Positions 5,115 through 5,144 of a DNA stretch of 5,144 nucleotides are shown here, in pieces. The DNA lies in NCBI GenBank assembly GCA_012841465.1, contig DUUS01000145.1:1-5144 (forward strand), read 5' to 3'. The notes beneath the pieces were generated by a model. The model saw only the letters and a list, made by a program, of their open reading frames with translations, was not told the origin of the DNA and did no database searches. This DNA is from Mollicutes bacterium (lineage in GTDB: Bacteria > Bacillota_I > Bacilli_A > RF39 > UBA660). The position numbers were made by a program, and so were the translations under genes. Numbering within the stretch: position 1 is the stretch's first letter; each line of letters begins with the position of its first letter.

Positions 5115-5137
5115 AAAAAAAGCCTTGTTAGGCTTTT
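5115..5137 (-). terminator. Intrinsic terminator of a minus-strand gene beyond the right edge
   Basis: On the minus strand AAAAGCC (5131-5137) pairs with GGCTTTT (5118-5124) around TAACAA, and the T-run at 5115-5121 has seven T. A TAA at 5136-5138, preceded by GTA AAC, could be the stop codon of the upstream gene, but only two codons are visible, so no gene is called. Confidence 0.75.
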
Positions 5138-5144
5138 AGTTTAC

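Noticed and set aside
5136..5144. Last codons (GTA AAC TAA) of a gene entering from the right edge
   Set aside because: Only two sense codons are visible, too little to call a gene, although the terminator beside them makes one likely.

Overview
The window is very AT-rich (about 25-30% GC by eye) and shows short intergenic gaps, strong A/T codon bias, TAA or TAG stops and tryptophan written as TGG. TGA never appears as a sense codon. Together with CdaA, a YerB/DUF3048 protein, a SipW-type signal peptidase and surface proteins held by N-terminal membrane anchors, this suggests a low-GC Firmicute. An uncultured gut Bacilli/Mollicutes-like lineage (RF39-type) using the standard bacterial code is most likely. 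That placement is inference from style and families, not from a marker gene.

Layout, left to right. The left edge (1-131, minus) holds the first 43 codons of a diadenylate cyclase of the CdaA family, with its own extended -10 promoter. Upstream of it, also on minus, is a probable two-gene operon: a YerB/DUF3048 membrane-anchored extracellular protein (589-1626), then a 103-residue single-pass membrane protein with a long acidic, proline-rich tail (236-547), closed by a terminator that overlaps its stop codon. A divergent promoter region (1627-1739) separates this operon from a plus-strand gene for an anchored, cysteine-containing extracellular protein (1740-2828). That gene converges, across two back-to-back terminators, on a minus-strand gene for a larger surface protein (2875-4263). 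The larger protein has an N-terminal anchor, a two-cysteine module, a Thr/Lys linker, two Listeria-Bacteroides (InlB B-type) repeats and an unrecognised C-terminal domain. Upstream of it is a SipW/ER-type signal peptidase I (4354-5055) that starts with GTG. At the right edge lies the terminator of another minus-strand gene just outside the window.

The common theme is the cell envelope: c-di-AMP synthesis, an envelope protein of the YerB family, a secretory signal peptidase and two surface proteins tied to the membrane by uncleaved N-terminal helices instead of lipoboxes or LPXTG motifs. The most interesting observation is that the two surface proteins, on opposite strands and otherwise unlike each other, share a membrane-proximal module of about 70-80 residues with two matching cysteines. 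A second theme is compaction: terminators start in or next to stop codons and promoters start right after terminator T-tracts. Three of the promoters carry the same extended -10 core, TTTGATATAAT.
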